Assembly: GCF_014649495.1 (NCBI RefSeq)
Contig: NZ_BMTD01000016.1
Span: forward strand, 62,001 to 126,000
Origin: Streptomyces filipinensis
GTDB lineage: Bacteria; Actinomycetota; Actinomycetes; Streptomycetales; Streptomycetaceae
DNA length: 64,000 bases
Direction: 5' to 3'
This document shows, one piece after another, positions 50,196 to 58,332 of this stretch. A model generated the notes under the pieces. It made no database searches. It had not been told where the DNA came from and worked only from the letters and a program-made list of their open reading frames with translations. Position numbers and translations under genes: made by a program. Position 1 is the stretch's first letter, and every line of letters starts with the position of its first letter.

Positions 50196-51266
50196 GTGAG
50201 CGGGACATCCTCGGAACGGGAGCGGGCCGTGCGGACGGCGCAGGACGACGCCAGGGCCGCCGCGCCCGCCGCCGTCCGGAACGACGAGCCGGGCCGCGGG
50301 GCCCGGGATGCGAAGGCCACGTCCGACCGGCACACCAGGGTCACCGTCCTCGTGGCGCTCGCCGCCAACCTGGTGATCGCCGTCGCCAAGGCCGTGGGCG
50401 GTGTCCTCGCGGGCTCGCCCGCGCTGCTGTCCGAGGCCGCGCACTCCGTCGCCGACAGCCTCAACGAGGTGTTCCTGCTGGCCGCGCTGCGCCGCAGTCG
50501 CCGCCCCGCGGACACCCGCCACCCCTTCGGCTACGGCAAGGAACGCTTCTTCTGGTCCCTCCTCGCCGCCGTCGGCATCTTCGTCATGGGCGGCTGCTTC
50601 TCCTTCTTCCAGGGCGCCGAGGCGCTGAGCCAGGGCACCGACGAGACGTTCAGCGGCTACGTGGCGGGCCTGATCGTGCTCGGTGTGGCCCTCGTCGCCG
50701 AGGGTGTCTCGCTGCTCCGGGCCCTGCACCAGGTGCGCCGGCAGGGCGGCGGGCTCCGCGCACTCAGCGATCCGGCGCTGCGCACCGTGGTCGCCGAGGA
50801 CGGCACGGCGGTGCTGGGCGTGACGCTCGCCATCGCCGGGATGGCCCTGCACATGGTCACCGGACAGGTCGCCTGGGAGGCGTCCGCCTCGCTGGCGATC
50901 GGTGTCCTGCTGGTGTACGTCGCCTACCGGCTGGGCCGCGACGCCCGCGACCAGCTCATCGGCGAGGCCGCCGACCCGGAGCTGAGCGGCCGTATCTGCG
51001 CGCTGCTGCGGGCGCAGCCGGAGATCGACAGCGTGGAGGCGCTGTTCACGATGAAGATGGGCCTGGACTCCACTCTGGTGGCCGCGCGCATCGACCTGGT
51101 GCCGGGCCTGGACAGCGAGCGGGTCGAGGAGGTCGCCGTACGCATCAAGCGGTCCCTGGCCACGACGTTCCCGGAGGCGGACCAGATCTTCCTGGACGTG
51201 ACCGACCGGCCGTCGGACGAGGCAGCGGAGAGCCCCGCCGCGACGGGGGAGCGCGGCGGGGCCTGA
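50196..51266 (+). CDS. Cation diffusion facilitator (CDF) metal exporter
   Basis: This is a 356-residue inner-membrane exporter for Zn2+, Fe2+ or similar metals. After a 45-residue polar N-terminus come six spans. The span-2 metal site is SEAAHSVADSLNE (H-x-x-x-D) and the span-5 partner is less clear. RHPFGYGKERFFWSL is the conserved CDF loop. The cytoplasmic C-terminal domain begins near residue 255 (DPELSGRICALLRAQPEID). A GTG at 50196 with GGGGG about 13 bases upstream is used; a GTG at 50229 is an alternative. A strong hairpin overlaps its last codons. Confidence 0.88.
   Translation: MSGTSSERERAVRTAQDDARAAAPAAVRNDEPGRGARDAKATSDRHTRVTVLVALAANLVIAVAKAVGGVLAGSPALLSEAAHSVADSLNEVFLLAALRRSRRPADTRHPFGYGKERFFWSLLAAVGIFVMGGCFSFFQGAEALSQGTDETFSGYVAGLIVLGVALVAEGVSLLRALHQVRRQGGGLRALSDPALRTVVAEDGTAVLGVTLAIAGMALHMVTGQVAWEASASLAIGVLLVYVAYRLGRDARDQLIGEAADPELSGRICALLRAQPEIDSVEALFTMKMGLDSTLVAARIDLVPGLDSERVEEVAVRIKRSLATTFPEADQIFLDVTDRPSDEAAESPAATGERGGA
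51232..51262 (+). terminator. Hairpin overlapping the end of the CDF gene
   Basis: GCCCCGCCGCG (51232-51242) pairs perfectly with CGCGGCGGGGC (51252-51262) around a 9-nt loop. The 11-bp stem ends one base before the TGA stop, so the terminator lies inside the coding sequence. Confidence 0.55.
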
Positions 51267-51369
51267 CGCACGAGTGCCCGCCCCGGGGCGTGTTCACACC
51301 TGCGCGGCACAGATTTTTCCGAAACCGGCCGGTGCCCGGCGCGAATCCGCATCCGCCGGCGCGCCGCGG

Positions 51370-51819
51370 TCAGCTCTCCTCGGCGGCCTCCAGCACGAAG
51401 ACGGGGATCTCACGCGAGGTCTTCTGCTGGTAGTCGGCGTACGGCGGGTACGCGGCGACGGCCCGCTCCCACCACCGGGCCTTCTCCTCGCCGGTGACCT
51501 CACGGGCCCTCATGTCCCGCTTGACCGGCCCGTCCTGCAGCTCCACATGCGGATCGGACATGATGTTGAAGTACCAGACCGGGTGCTTGGGCGCGCCGCC
51601 CTGCGAGGCGACCACCGCGTACGTCCCCGCGTGCTCCACCCGCATCAGCGGCGTCTTGCGGATCTTTCCGCTCTTCGCACCCCGGGAGGTCAGCACGACG
51701 ACGGGAAGCCCGGTGTCCATCAGCGTCGTGCCCTTCGTCCCGCCCGAGCTCTCGTACAGCTCGACCTGCTCACGCACCCACCGCGTCGGGCTGGGCTCGT
51801 ACTCGCCCTCAAGAGGCAT
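51370..51819 (-). CDS. Deazaflavin (F420)-dependent nitroreductase-family protein
   Basis: This is a 149-residue protein of the DDN family. It has the split-barrel features TGLPVVVLTSRGAKSGKIRKTPLMRVEH and PVWYFNIMSDPHVELQDG, which line the F420 site. Members reduce nitro and quinone compounds with F420H2. The ATG at 51819 (MPLEGEYEPSP) is the family start. Its stop lies about 100 bp from the CDF gene's stop (convergent). Confidence 0.88.
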   Translation of the reverse strand: MPLEGEYEPSPTRWVREQVELYESSGGTKGTTLMDTGLPVVVLTSRGAKSGKIRKTPLMRVEHAGTYAVVASQGGAPKHPVWYFNIMSDPHVELQDGPVKRDMRAREVTGEEKARWWERAVAAYPPYADYQQKTSREIPVFVLEAAEES

Positions 51820-52026
51820 GGGATCCGTCCCCTTCGTCGGTCCAACAGCTGTCTGCCACGGGCATTCAACACCGGCGACCCCACGATTCATCCGCGCCGC
51901 GGACCAGTTGGGCCGGCGGGGTGACGACCTCACTCCACCCGGCCCGGCCGGATTCCGCCCCTGCCGTCGCTGTTCTTCGGCCAGATCACGGACATCACCG
52001 AAGTGGCCGAACTTGCCGTCGACCTA

Positions 52027-52045
52027 TAGGTGCCTGAGGCATCTA
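52027..52045. promoter_or_regulatory. 19-bp palindrome at the P450 promoter
   Basis: TAGGTGCCTGAGGCATCTA pairs at eight of nine positions around a central base. TATAGG (52025-52030), a good -10 box on the + strand, overlaps its left edge, so a bound repressor would cover the transcript start of the P450 gene at 52090. Confidence 0.6.
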
Positions 52046-52089
52046 ATGAAGATCGGCACGACGCACTTCTTCGTCTGCGAGGTCTTTCC

Positions 52090-53319
52090 ATGACGGAACT
52101 GACGGACATCACCGGCCCGGCGACCCCGGCCGACCCCGTCGCCTTCCCGCAGGACCGCACCTGCCCCTACCACCCGCCCACCGGATACGCCCCGCTGCGC
52201 GACGGGCACGACCTGTCCCGCGTCACCCTGTTCGACGGCCGCGAGGTGTGGGCCGTCACCGCACACGCCACCGCCCGCGCCCTGCTCGCCGACCCCCGCC
52301 TGTCCAGCGACCGCCGCCATCCCGACTTCCCCGTCCCCACCGAGCGTTTCGCGGGCGTCCGCGACCGCCGGGTGGCCCTGCTCGGGGTGGACGATCCCGA
52401 ACACCAGCGGCAGCGCCGGATGATGATCCCGTCGTTCACCCTCAAACGCGCGGCCGAGCTGCGGCCCTGGATCCAGCGGACCGTGGACGGGCTGCTGGAC
52501 GCGATGATCGCCCAGGGGCCGCCCGCCGAGCTGGTCTCCGCCTTCGCGCTGCCCGTGCCCTCGATGGTGATCTGCCGCCTGCTCGGAGTGCCGTACGCCG
52601 ACCACGAGTTCTTCGAGGAGCAGTCCCGCCGGCTGCTGCGCGGCCCCGCGGCGGCCGACACCCTGGACGCCCGCGCCCGCCTGGAGAACTACCTGGGACG
52701 ACTGATCGACGACAAGGCGAAGCAGTCCGAACCCGGCGAGGGCGTCCTCGACGACATCGTCCACGGCCGGCTGCGCGAGGGCGCCCTCAGCCGCGACGAA
52801 CTCGTCTCGCTGGCCCTCATCCTGCTGGTCGCGGGCCACGAGACGACCGCCAACATGATCTCCCTCGGCACCTACACCCTGCTCCGGCACCCCGCGCGGC
52901 TGGCCGAGCTGCGCGCCGACCCGGCGCTGCTGCCCGCCGCGGTGGAGGAGCTGATGCGGATGCTGTCCATCGCGGACGGGCTGTTCCGAGTGGCGCTGGA
53001 GGACGTCGAGGTCGCCGGTGCCACCATCCGGGCCGGCGAGGGTGTGCTTTTCTCGACCTCGGTGATCAACCGTGACCCGTCCCAGTACGAGGACCCCGAC
53101 ACCCTGGACTTCCATCGCCCCGCCCGCCACCACGTGGCGTTCGGCTTCGGGATCCACCAGTGCCTGGGCCAGAACCTGGCGCGGGCGGAACTGGAGATCG
53201 CCCTGGGCGGCCTGCTGACCCGGCTGCCCGGGCTGCGGCTGGCCGTCCCGGCCGAGGACGTCCGCTTCAAACCCGGCGACACGATCCAGGGGATGCTGGA
53301 ACTCCCCGTGACCTGGTAA
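52090..53319 (+). CDS. CYP105-like cytochrome P450
   Basis: This is a 409-residue class I P450. The I-helix is LLVAGHETTANMI, the K-helix EELMRML (E-x-x-R), and the heme loop FGFGIHQCLGQNLARAEL. The N-terminus (FPQDRTCPYHPPTGYAPLRDG) is typical of CYP105 enzymes, which hydroxylate varied drugs, sterols and macrolides. It is followed 12 bp later by its ferredoxin gene. The ATG at 52090 is chosen over an in-frame ATG at 52030 that lies inside the operator-like palindrome. The substrate is unknown. Confidence 0.92.
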   Translation: MTELTDITGPATPADPVAFPQDRTCPYHPPTGYAPLRDGHDLSRVTLFDGREVWAVTAHATARALLADPRLSSDRRHPDFPVPTERFAGVRDRRVALLGVDDPEHQRQRRMMIPSFTLKRAAELRPWIQRTVDGLLDAMIAQGPPAELVSAFALPVPSMVICRLLGVPYADHEFFEEQSRRLLRGPAAADTLDARARLENYLGRLIDDKAKQSEPGEGVLDDIVHGRLREGALSRDELVSLALILLVAGHETTANMISLGTYTLLRHPARLAELRADPALLPAAVEELMRMLSIADGLFRVALEDVEVAGATIRAGEGVLFSTSVINRDPSQYEDPDTLDFHRPARHHVAFGFGIHQCLGQNLARAELEIALGGLLTRLPGLRLAVPAEDVRFKPGDTIQGMLELPVTW

Positions 53320-53331
53320 GAGGCTCTGCTC

Positions 53332-53532
53332 ATGCGCATCGACATCGACAAGGACGTCTGTATCGGAGCCGGCCAGTGCGCGCTGACCGCGCCGGGCGTC
53401 TTCAGCCAGGACGACGACGGCTACAGCACCCTGCTGCCCGGACGCGAGGACGGCGCGGGTGACCCGATGGTCCGGGAGGCGGCCCGCGCCTGCCCGGTGG
53501 GTGCCATCACGGTGCCGGAGACGGCCGGCTGA
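53332..53532 (+). CDS. 3Fe-4S-type ferredoxin partner of the P450
   Basis: This is a 66-residue ferredoxin that would feed electrons to the P450. Cysteines follow the C-x5-C...C-P pattern (CIGAGQC at about 10-16, ACPVGAI at about 54-60), leaving three ligands as in 3Fe-4S ferredoxins of the Fdx/SuaB type; the fourth cysteine of 4Fe-4S proteins is replaced by glycine/alanine. No ferredoxin reductase is nearby. Its end overlaps the convergent TetR gene by 26 bp. Confidence 0.92.
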   Translation: MRIDIDKDVCIGAGQCALTAPGVFSQDDDGYSTLLPGREDGAGDPMVREAARACPVGAITVPETAG

Positions 53533-54103
53533 GTCCGTCCCGGCCGGCGGCCGTCACCAGCGCCCGCGCCGCCTCGCGGGCCTCGGCCGCCGGTTCGGTG
53601 CTCCCGGTGATGCCCGCCGTCACCATGGCTCCCTCGGCCAGCAGGAACAGCGGCCCGGCCAGCGCGGCGGGCAGCCCGGCGTCGTCCACGAGAGAGGTGA
53701 GGTAGCTCCGGAACGCCTCCTTGTGGGCGCGCACCTGGTCGGCCACCAGGGCCGATGCGGCGCCCAGTTCGCCGTGGACGTTGATCCAGGCGCACCCCCG
53801 GAAGCCCGCCTCGCCGAACCACCCCTCCAGCCAGTCGAACACGGCCGGGATCCGCTCCCGCGGCTCCCGCTGCCGTGCCACGTGCGCGGCGAGCCGCCCG
53901 CGCCAGCGCTCGTCCCGCCGTGCCAGGTAGGCCGCGACGAGCTGCTCCTTGGCCGGGAAGAGCTGGTAGAGGCGCTTGAGGGAGACGCCAGACGCGCCGC
54001 GCAGCTCGTCCATGCCCACGGCCTGGACCCCGCGGGCGTAGAACAGCTCCTCGGCGGCGTCCAGCGCCCTCTCCCGGGCGACCGCGCTGTCCATCGGCGA
54101 CAC
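53507..54103 (-). CDS. TetR-family repressor with twin operators
   Basis: This is a 198-residue regulator. The helix-turn-helix is ALDAAEELFYARGVQAVGM, then LRGASGVSLKRLYQLFPAKEQL; the C-terminal domain is of the TetR_C_33-like type (WINVHGELGAASALV). Three starts are possible (54106, 54103, 54094). The GTG at 54103 is best spaced from GAGGAG. It diverges from the DUF1348 gene, and two 16-bp palindromes in between are its likely binding sites. Control of the P450-ferredoxin pair, which is convergent to it, is less likely. Confidence 0.85.
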   Translation of the reverse strand: MSPMDSAVARERALDAAEELFYARGVQAVGMDELRGASGVSLKRLYQLFPAKEQLVAAYLARRDERWRGRLAAHVARQREPRERIPAVFDWLEGWFGEAGFRGCAWINVHGELGAASALVADQVRAHKEAFRSYLTSLVDDAGLPAALAGPLFLLAEGAMVTAGITGSTEPAAEAREAARALVTAAGRDGLSRPSPAP

Positions 54104-54150
54104 CATCACTCCTCGGCGACATGGGGTTCCTCGACGGGCCGCTGCGTTCC

Positions 54151-54208
54151 TTGACGTGAGAACGAGCGTTCTCCTACGGTAGCAGCCATCCGGAGAACGC
54201 TCGTTCTC
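54151..54208 (+). promoter_or_regulatory. Promoter with two GAGAACG-N2-CGTTCTC operators
   Basis: Operator 1 (54158-54173) and operator 2 (54193-54208) are perfect 7-bp inverted repeats around 2 bp, AG in one and CT in the other, so they are exact reverse complements of each other. Operator 1 fills the 18-bp spacer between TTGACG (54151-54156) and TACGGT (54175-54180); operator 2 sits at about +10 to +25. Binding would shut this promoter and probably the divergent tetR promoter. Confidence 0.85.
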
Positions 54209-54236
54209 CGATGTTGTCCGAACCCAGGAGGAGACC

Positions 54237-54695
54237 ATGGCCGACCGCCCGCCCCTGCCGCCGTTCACCCGCGAGACCGCCGCGCAGAAGGTCCAGGCCG
54301 CCGAGGACGCCTGGAACACCCGCGATCCGCGCAAGGTGGCGCTCGCCTACTCCGAGGACTCCGTCTGGCGCAACCGCGACACCTTCGTCACCGGCCGCGC
54401 CGAGATCGTCGCGTTCCTCACCGCCAAGTGGCAGCGCGAGCTCGACTACGCGCTGCGCAAGGACCTGTGGGCCTTCGACGGCAACCGCATCGCCGTCCGC
54501 TTCCAGTACGAGTCCCACGACGCCGACGGCCAGTGGTGGCGCTCCTACGGCAACGAACTGTGGGAGTTCGACGAGCACGGCCTGATGACCAGGCGGGAGG
54601 CGAGCATCAACGACGTACGCATCGAGGAGGGCCGGCGCCGCATCCACGGACCCCGCCCCGACGCCGAGCGAGGCGTGTCCTTCCCGCTTCAGTAG
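54237..54695 (+). CDS. DUF1348/NTF2-like protein
   Basis: This is a 152-residue protein of the nuclear-transport-factor-2-like DUF1348 group. The family pattern is clear: FTRETAAQKVQAAEDAWNTRD, YSEDSVWRNRDTFVTGRAEI, and WWRSYGNELWEFDEHGLM. These cone-shaped folds bind small ligands; the reaction is unknown. AGGAGGAG precedes the ATG. It is the first gene after the twin-operator promoter, so it is the main target of the TetR protein. The flavoprotein gene follows 9 bp later. Confidence 0.88.
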   Translation: MADRPPLPPFTRETAAQKVQAAEDAWNTRDPRKVALAYSEDSVWRNRDTFVTGRAEIVAFLTAKWQRELDYALRKDLWAFDGNRIAVRFQYESHDADGQWWRSYGNELWEFDEHGLMTRREASINDVRIEEGRRRIHGPRPDAERGVSFPLQ

Positions 54696-54704
54696 GGTGC
54701 CCGG

Positions 54705-55238
54705 ATGACCGAACAGGCCGACAAGCCCTTCCTCTACGTCGTCGTGTGCGCGGCCGGCATCGCCGCCGGCGTCAGCGAGCTGATCACCTCCGCCCAGGAA
54801 CGGGGCTGGGAGGTCGGGGTCATCGCCACCCCGGTCGCGATGGGCGGCTTCTTCGACAGCGGGGCCGTGCAGGCACAGACGGGCCGCCCGGTCAGATCCG
54901 CCTGGCGTTCACCGGCCGACCCCCGCCCCTTCCCGCCGCCGGACGCCGTCGTGGTGGCACCCGCCACCTTCAACACCGTCAACAAGTGGGCGGCCGGCAT
55001 CGCCGACACGCTCGCGCTCGGCACCCTGAACGAGGCCGCCGGCCTGGGCATACCGATCGCCGTCCTGCCCTGCGTCGCCGACGCGCTGGCCGCCCACCCC
55101 GCCTACCAGGACAGCCTGCGGCGGCTGCGCGGGATGGGCGTCCGCTTCGGCGACGCGTACGACGGCGCGCCCCGGCCGGACGGCGGCCGGGCGGACTTCG
55201 CCTGGGAGCGGGCCCTGGACCTGCTCCCGCCCCGCTAA
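54705..55238 (+). CDS. HFCD-type flavoprotein (phosphopantothenoylcysteine decarboxylase-like)
   Basis: This is a 177-residue FMN-binding protein of the homo-oligomeric flavin-containing Cys decarboxylase fold. Conserved parts are the FMN-binding VVVAPATFNTVNKWAAGIAD and LTLGTLNEA-like segment (LALGTLNEAAGLGIPI). The P-A-T-x-N-(T/S)-x-x-K-W motif is close to that of CoaC. It is too short and in the wrong context to be CoaBC, and may act on another peptide or metabolite with the DUF1348 protein. Its stop overlaps the next, convergent gene by 4 bp. Confidence 0.85.
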   Translation: MTEQADKPFLYVVVCAAGIAAGVSELITSAQERGWEVGVIATPVAMGGFFDSGAVQAQTGRPVRSAWRSPADPRPFPPPDAVVVAPATFNTVNKWAAGIADTLALGTLNEAAGLGIPIAVLPCVADALAAHPAYQDSLRRLRGMGVRFGDAYDGAPRPDGGRADFAWERALDLLPPR

Positions 55239-56092
55239 CGGCAGGTCAGCAGCGGTCCCGCCAGCATGCCCCCGGTCTCCAGGGCCTGGCCCTGCGGCAG
55301 CCAGTAGCCGAGCTTCGACACCACCGTGGAGCACTTCGCCCCGACGGTGACGCGGACCGTCACCTTCTCCGGGTGGCCGGGCTGCAGTTCGGTCAGCGAG
55401 CAGTCCAGGGAGTGCGCCAGCCGGGTCTGCGCCGGGTACCGGCCGACCAGCGGGTTGACACAGCGCCGGTCGGCCGTGGCGATCCGCACGCCGGTGCCCT
55501 CCTCGCCGATCAGCCCCAGCCGGGCGTTGCCGTCGCCCTGGTCGCTGTCCCGGCGGACGGTGAAGGTCAGCGTCGTCGTGGCGTTGCGGCGCAGCGTGGC
55601 CCGGTCGGCGGTGACGGAGTGCGTGGCCTTCGCCTTGGGCGTGGTCAGCGAGAGCGTGGTCTGCACCGTGCCCTTGAGGTCGACACCGGAGGGCGTCGAC
55701 CGCACCCGTACGGTGGCGGTGATGTCGTAGGTGCCCGGACCCGGGTAGAGGCGCGAGCCGGGCAGCGTGCCGGTGTCGAGCGTCTTGCCGGCGTGGCGGA
55801 CCGTCCAGGTGCCCTCGCTGCGGCAGGCGTAGCGCACCCGGACCCCGGCGCGCCGGCAGCTGGCCGGGGCCGAGATGGTCAGGCGCGGGGAGCCGGTGTC
55901 CGCGCACAGGCTGATCTGCGCCTGCTCACCGTGCGCGCCGCGCAGGGTGCCGGCGGCGGCGCACAGCGTGGCCGGACTCTCGGGCGCCGGCGCCGGTGCG
56001 GGGGCGGGCCGCCCCCAGGCCGGGGTGACGAGAGCCAGGGGCAGCAGGGCCGCTCCGGCCAGGGTTCTCAGGGTGGTGGGACGAGTCGGCAC
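55235..56092 (-). CDS. Secreted protein of unknown function
   Basis: The product is not recognised. It is 285 residues with a Sec signal peptide (LAGAALLPLALVTPAWG) and a short A/P-rich segment (PAPAPAPAPESP). Seven or more cysteines in the mature part (LCAAAG, SLCADTG, ASCRRAG, YACRSEG, RRCVNPL, LDCSLTEL, KCSTVV, LTCR) probably form disulfides. Alternating beta-type sequence (TYDITATVRV, VQTTLSLTTP, TTTLTFTVRRD) suggests two immunoglobulin-like folds. The GTG at 56092 has GGGAGG seven bases upstream. Confidence 0.7.
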   Translation of the reverse strand: MPTRPTTLRTLAGAALLPLALVTPAWGRPAPAPAPAPESPATLCAAAGTLRGAHGEQAQISLCADTGSPRLTISAPASCRRAGVRVRYACRSEGTWTVRHAGKTLDTGTLPGSRLYPGPGTYDITATVRVRSTPSGVDLKGTVQTTLSLTTPKAKATHSVTADRATLRRNATTTLTFTVRRDSDQGDGNARLGLIGEEGTGVRIATADRRCVNPLVGRYPAQTRLAHSLDCSLTELQPGHPEKVTVRVTVGAKCSTVVSKLGYWLPQGQALETGGMLAGPLLTCR

Positions 56093-56235
56093 CGTGTTTC
56101 CTCCCGGCAGCCGAGACCGGCCGGATGCCGGTCGTCTGGGCCGAGGATGAGCCGACGGTACGACGATCCCCGGCTCCCACGCCGCACGGTCACCTGGGGG
56201 TACCAACGCGGCGCCCCGCGGGAAGCACCGGGCAC

Positions 56236-57165
56236 TCACGGCCGGCGCACGCCGCCCCCGGCCGAGCGCCGGACGTACCCCTTGCTCCCCGGCGTGGACA
56301 CGTCCCGGTCCCGGCGCACGATGCTCAGCCGGCCACCCCAGCGGGCGAGTGCCGCGCGCAGACCGGAGTCGGTGTACTCGACGTCCACGACCCGGTCGTC
56401 GAACGCCTTCGCGTACACCCCGCACTCGTCGTACTGCCCGCACTCCTCCGCCACCGCGAAGTCCAGCCCGGCGCGCCCGCGTACCCCGGCCAGCTCGGCG
56501 GTGTTCTTCTGCGCGACGGCCAGGCGCCGGGAGTGCGCGTGCCGGGACAGCAGGGTCATGAAGGCGGTCGCGTCGGCCGCGGTGAGCAGGTGGCGGGAGC
56601 GGGTGTAGCTGTCGTAGTTGTCCGGCTCGACGGCGTCGTAGCCCTTCTTCGCGCAGCCGTCGATCCACCGGTCCACGCGCCGCGCCACCCGCTCCCGCTT
56701 GGCCGCGGTGCGGAGGTCGAGCAGCACCTCGTTCCAGTCCTCGTCGATGACGGCCCTGCCGTGCCGGTCGCGCAGCAGCAGGTCGGCCGGCCAGGAGGAG
56801 CGCTCGTCGGGCTGGGCCTGGAAGGCGTTGACGTAGCAGATGTTGTACAGGCCGGGCGCGGGGGAGTCGGAGCGGTCCCGGCTGACGATCCGCACGCCCT
56901 TCGGCGGGGGATAGGCGCCGCCGATCTGGTAGTCGAACTCCGCACCCCGCGGGGGCAGCCGCACCACGGCACGCTGGGAAGGCGCGCCCCTGTCACCGGA
57001 ACCGCCGGCCCCGTCAGAAGCGCCGGAACCGCAGCCGGCCAGCACCGCCAGGGTGACGGTCAGGACCACGGCCGAGGCGCCCGCGGCCCGCCGGGAGCCC
57101 GCGGCCCGCCGGGAATCCGCAATGCGCCGGGAGCCAGCGGTGCGCACCACACCCGTGGGGGCCAC
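56236..57165 (-). CDS. GH114-like endo alpha-1,4-polygalactosaminidase lipoprotein
   Basis: This is a 309-residue lipoprotein related to TM1410/GH114 proteins, which cleave galactosamine-rich polysaccharides. The barrel starts EFDYQIGGAYPPPKGVRIV; GLYNICYVNAFQAQPDE and KKGYDAVEPDNYDSYT carry the family's acidic residues. The lipobox is LAVLAGCGSG. Between the GTG at 57165 (GGACGGAG upstream) and the signal lie three 6-residue repeats (AGSRRI, ADSRRA, AGSRRA). The true start could be inside them. It may attack a competitor's or the cell's own aminopolysaccharide. Confidence 0.8.
   Translation of the reverse strand: MAPTGVVRTAGSRRIADSRRAAGSRRAAGASAVVLTVTLAVLAGCGSGASDGAGGSGDRGAPSQRAVVRLPPRGAEFDYQIGGAYPPPKGVRIVSRDRSDSPAPGLYNICYVNAFQAQPDERSSWPADLLLRDRHGRAVIDEDWNEVLLDLRTAAKRERVARRVDRWIDGCAKKGYDAVEPDNYDSYTRSRHLLTAADATAFMTLLSRHAHSRRLAVAQKNTAELAGVRGRAGLDFAVAEECGQYDECGVYAKAFDDRVVDVEYTDSGLRAALARWGGRLSIVRRDRDVSTPGSKGYVRRSAGGGVRRP
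57082..57135 (-). repeat. Three in-phase 18-bp repeats before the lipoprotein signal
   Basis: Units 57082-57099, 57100-57117 and 57118-57135 share the core CCGGGA and the frame of the GH114-like gene, giving (A/G)-x-S-R-R-x. Units 1 and 2 differ at two bases. Confidence 0.65.
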
Positions 57166-57304
57166 GTCCGCTCCGTCCTGCCCACGCCGGGCGGCGCGGT
57201 ACCGGCCATGATCCAATCGTCCGCGCGCTTCGGTCGTCAAGCCGGGGCCGGGCCGCGCCGTACGCTCGTCGGTGACCATCGTCCCGAAGGCAGGAGCAGC
57301 AACG

Positions 57305-58273
57305 ATGCAGTACGTGAAGCTCGGTTCGACGGGCCTGGACGTGTCGCGGATCTGTCTGGGCTGCATGACCTACGGCCTGCCCGACCGCGGCGTCCACGAG
57401 TGGACCCTCGACGAGGAGGCCTCCCGCCCGCTCATCCGGCAGGCGCTGGAGGCGGGCGTCAACTTCTTCGACACCGCCAACATCTACTCGGACGGCACCA
57501 GCGAGGAGATCGTCGGCAAGGCCCTGCGCGACTTCGCCCACCGCGACGAGATCGTGCTGGCCACCAAGGTGAACGGCCGGATGCGGCCGGGCCCCAACGG
57601 GGCCGGACTGTCCCGCAAGGCCATCATGGCCGAGATCGACCACAGCCTGCGCCGCCTCGGCACCGACTACGTCGATCTCTACCAGATCCACCGCTACGAC
57701 CACGCCACCCCCGTCGAGGAGACGATGGAGGCGCTGCACGACCTGGTCAGGGCGGGCAAGGTCCGCTACATCGGGGCGAGTTCGATGTACGCCTGGGAGT
57801 TCGCCAAGCTGCAGTACACCGCCGAACGGCACGGCTGGACGAAGTTCGTGTCCATGCAGAACCACTACAACCTGCTCTACCGCGAGGAGGAGCGGGAGAT
57901 GCTGCCGCTCTGCGCGGACCAGGGCGTCGGCGTGCTGCCGTGGAGCCCGCTCGCCCGCGGCCGGCTCACCCGCGACTGGGGCACGGTCACCGAGCGCAGC
58001 GCGAACGACAACTTCGGCAGCCGGCTGTACCTGGAGAGCGACCGCTCGATCGTGGAGGCGGTCACCCGCATAGCGGACGACCGGGGCGTGCCGCGCGCCC
58101 GGGTGGCTCTCGCCTGGCTGCTGCACCAGGACACGGTGGCCGCCCCGATCGTCGGCGCCGCCAGGCCCCAGCACATCGAGGACGCGGTGGGGGCCGTGGA
58201 GCTGGAGCTGACCGAGAAGGAGACCGAGGAACTGGAACGGCCCTACACCCCCAGGGCGATCAGCGGCCACTGA
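57305..58273 (+). CDS. Aldo/keto reductase
   Basis: This is a 322-residue NADPH-dependent aldo/keto reductase. The catalytic tetrad is visible: Asp and Tyr in FFDTANIYSDGTSEE, Lys in VLATKVNGRM, and His in LYQIHRYDH. Cofactor contacts are LPWSPLARGRLTRDW and the C-terminal VGAARPQHIEDAV. The protein is close to the AKR12/13-type group used on sugars, keto-drugs and macrolides. AGGAG lies nine bases before the ATG. It stands alone and ends at a strong terminator. Confidence 0.92.
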   Translation: MQYVKLGSTGLDVSRICLGCMTYGLPDRGVHEWTLDEEASRPLIRQALEAGVNFFDTANIYSDGTSEEIVGKALRDFAHRDEIVLATKVNGRMRPGPNGAGLSRKAIMAEIDHSLRRLGTDYVDLYQIHRYDHATPVEETMEALHDLVRAGKVRYIGASSMYAWEFAKLQYTAERHGWTKFVSMQNHYNLLYREEEREMLPLCADQGVGVLPWSPLARGRLTRDWGTVTERSANDNFGSRLYLESDRSIVEAVTRIADDRGVPRARVALAWLLHQDTVAAPIVGAARPQHIEDAVGAVELELTEKETEELERPYTPRAISGH

Positions 58274-58297
58274 GAGGCGCCGCGAGGTACTCAGTGC

Positions 58298-58332
58298 GGT
58301 CCGTGCGGCGTGAACTCCGTGCCGCACGGACC
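58298..58332 (+). terminator. Strong terminator after the aldo/keto reductase
   Basis: GGTCCGTGCGGC (58298-58309) and GCCGCACGGACC (58321-58332) form a perfect 12-bp stem with an 11-nt loop, 25 bases after the stop. Confidence 0.75.

Noticed and set aside
51925..52029. Coding-like peptide ending FFGQITDITEVAELAVDL before the P450 gene
   Set aside because: There is no start codon or ribosome site, and upstream sequence in frame is low-complexity. It may be a relic but nothing identifies it.
54705..55238. Flavoprotein called CoaC or CoaBC
   Set aside because: It lacks the synthetase domain and the context of coenzyme A genes; the fold is shared but the function need not be.
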